DNA from: an uncultured Cocleimonas sp.
Lineage (GTDB): Bacteria; Pseudomonadota; Gammaproteobacteria; Thiotrichales; Thiotrichaceae
Direction: 5' to 3'
DNA length: 6,144 bases
Assembly: GCA_938041705.1 (NCBI GenBank)
Contig: CALISP010000287.1
Span: forward strand, 1 to 6,144
A model generated the notes under the pieces. That model searched no databases. It saw nothing but the letters and a program-made list of their open reading frames with translations, and had not been told where the DNA came from. Of the stretch, positions 4,656 to 6,144 are shown in pieces (the first letter of the stretch is position 1; the number at the start of each line of letters is the position of its first letter). The translations under genes and the position numbers were made by a program.

Positions 4656-6144
4656 CTACAACCCATTGTCCTGTAACCAGTATTCGAGCAACGCCAAGTG
4701 CCAGAGTTTATTGCCTTGGATCCGCGTATGATATTCATCCGGCGCTGCCAGCAACTTATCAACATAACTACGCTGATAAACCCCACGATCCTTACACTTC
4801 TGTGAATTCAAAATATCCTGCGTAAATTCCAAAAACTCACCACGAATGTATTTAAGTGCGGGTACTGGGAAGTAGCCTTTTTTACGATCAATGACGCTAT
4901 CTGGAATTAAGCCACGTGAGATTTGCTGCAGTACGTGTTTGCCGCCACTTTTGAGTTTCATGTGTGGTGGCATTTTTGCGGCGAGTTCTACTAGTTCGTG
5001 ATCTAAAAACGGTACGCGTGCCTCAAGACCATGTGCCATTGTCATGTTGTCCACGCGTTTTACGGGATCATCAACAATCAGCATGGTGGTGTCGGCTCTG
5101 AACACGGAGTCAATAAAGGTCTCTGCTTCAGGCCCATCCAACAAAGCTTTCATCGTTTCTGAGGTGTAATCACGATCAACAAATTCTGGCATTAATGACT
5201 CGATCATTTCATCATGATCTCGGTCGAAATAGAATTGACTGAAACGCTCTAAAGGCGTGCCTTTGGCCTCATTCATTTTGTTGTACCAGAAATAGCCACC
5301 GAAGACCTCGTCTGCGCCCTGCCCTGATTGCACGACTTTTACGTCTTTTGCGACTTGCTCTGATAATAGATAAAAACCAATTGCGTCTTGCCCGAATAAC
5401 GGCTCTGACATATTCGATATCGCTTCTGGCAAGCGACTTAAAGTTTGTTCATTCGGGATATGAATTTTATGGTGATCAGTATTAAACATTTCGACCACAG
5501 CATCTGAGAATTCAAACTCATTGCCTTTTTCTTCAGGCTGATCGTCAAAACCGATGCTGTAAGTGGGTATGTCTTTGATGCCGATTTCGTCTAATAAACC
5601 AACCAATAAACTTGAATCTAAACCACCTGAAAGCAAAACACCAACTGGTACATCGGATACATCATTACGACGTTTTACGGCTGTTTTTAGTGATTCGTGA
5701 ATGGCTTCTGTCCATTCTTCATCGGTCCTTTCTTCTTTTTCACGAGTTGCATCCAACTCCCAATAACGAGTGATGGTTTGCTCGCCGTTTTCGTTGATCA
5801 TCATGCTATGCGCAGGCTCGATTTTACGAATACCTTTTAGCACGGTCATTGGAGCAGGAACAACGGCATGTAATGTAAATTGATGATGCAATGCAACAGG
5901 ATCGATTGAGGTATCTATGTCATCTTTAGATGCTAACAATGCTTTTGTGTTTGATGCGAAACGAAAGCCTTTGCCCGTATTTGCATAGTAAAGCGGCTTG
6001 ATGCCCATGCGATCACGCGCAAGAAATAATGTCTTCTTTTTAAGATCCCAAACTGCAATTGCGAACATACCTAAAAAACGCTTAACGCAATCTGCACCCC
6101 ATTCTGCATAGGCTTTTATAATGACTTCGGTATCACCAGTCGAG
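4656..6144 (-). CDS. asnO: N-acetylglutaminylglutamine amidotransferase (asparagine synthase family), 5' end missing
   Basis: The leftward frame is open from the right edge to a TAG at 4658-4656, giving 495 codons; the true start lies outside the window. The Met at 6068 is internal: the preceding codons read STGDTEVIIKAYAEWGADCV, a normal glutaminase-domain sequence. Visible parts are the end of the N-terminal glutamine amidotransferase domain (LARDRMGIKPLYY) and the ATP-pyrophosphatase synthetase domain with the PP-loop SGGLDSS (encoded at 5630-5610). The catalytic Cys2 is not in view. LHAVVPAPMTVLKG, VVQSGQGADEVFGGY, DDPVKRVDNMTMAHGLEARV and KGYFPVPALKYIRGEF match, from memory, the subgroup making the dipeptide osmoprotectant NAGGN (AsnO of Sinorhizobium, PA3459 of Pseudomonas) rather than true asparagine synthetase. 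About 95 residues should be missing. The enzyme is cytoplasmic and transfers ammonia from Gln to a dipeptide. The partner gene ngg is not downstream. Confidence 0.85.
   Translation of the reverse strand, partial: STGDTEVIIKAYAEWGADCVKRFLGMFAIAVWDLKKKTLFLARDRMGIKPLYYANTGKGFRFASNTKALLASKDDIDTSIDPVALHHQFTLHAVVPAPMTVLKGIRKIEPAHSMMINENGEQTITRYWELDATREKEERTDEEWTEAIHESLKTAVKRRNDVSDVPVGVLLSGGLDSSLLVGLLDEIGIKDIPTYSIGFDDQPEEKGNEFEFSDAVVEMFNTDHHKIHIPNEQTLSRLPEAISNMSEPLFGQDAIGFYLLSEQVAKDVKVVQSGQGADEVFGGYFWYNKMNEAKGTPLERFSQFYFDRDHDEMIESLMPEFVDRDYTSETMKALLDGPEAETFIDSVFRADTTMLIVDDPVKRVDNMTMAHGLEARVPFLDHELVELAAKMPPHMKLKSGGKHVLQQISRGLIPDSVIDRKKGYFPVPALKYIRGEFLEFTQDILNSQKCKDRGVYQRSYVDKLLAAPDEYHTRIQGNKLWHLALLEYWLQDNGL

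Noticed and set aside
4468..4825. Overlapping plus-strand frames across the palindrome and the amidotransferase 3' end
   Set aside because: They read through the palindromic repeat and the antisense of a well-conserved enzyme; the sequences look random and have no supporting start signals.

Overview
The window looks like chromosomal DNA from a Gammaproteobacterium, probably marine or salt-exposed. This is an inference from gene content: a TspO protein, a protein with an XrtH/IPTL-type sorting signal in mid-sequence, and an amidotransferase of the type that makes the osmoprotectant N-acetylglutaminylglutamine amide (NAGGN). I cannot name a genus. The ends look like core or semi-core genome. 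The middle (about 2.0-4.6 kb) is visibly AT-rich and accessory in character, with a gene remnant, repeated motifs, an HNH nuclease and orphan membrane proteins.

Layout: the first 135 bases are the start of a leftward gene that leaves the window. A divergent 288-base spacer (136-423) holds a possible leftward promoter, an AAACGA-T-TCGTTT palindrome and the first copy of a recurring C-run/CTACTTTTAG motif. Next is tspO (rightward), with a long hairpin behind it. It converges on a leftward gene for a secreted/membrane protein with a mid-sequence VPTLS signal. After a second divergent, AT-rich spacer comes a remnant of a short-chain dehydrogenase (SDR) gene, only its leader and first 24 or so codons. 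Two bases later begins an unrecognised small membrane protein gene. The intact paralogous SDR gene follows, with a leader matching the remnant's, and it ends in a compact terminator built from the same CTACTTTTAG motif.

Then comes a tight two-gene unit: a small HNH endonuclease and, two bases later, a membrane-anchored coiled-coil protein. This pair is the best candidate for an undescribed system, but nothing in the sequence proves a joint function. An imperfect palindrome of about 100 bases (roughly 4539-4637) separates it from the convergent, leftward NAGGN amidotransferase gene, whose 5' end lies beyond the right edge.

How the genes relate: apart from the HNH/coiled-coil pair, and possibly the SDR remnant with the membrane gene behind it, they look like independent units. 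No ngg-like synthetase lies downstream of the amidotransferase gene, so its usual partner is either off the right edge or elsewhere. The repeated SDR leader suggests an old duplication with later insertion or deletion between the copies.
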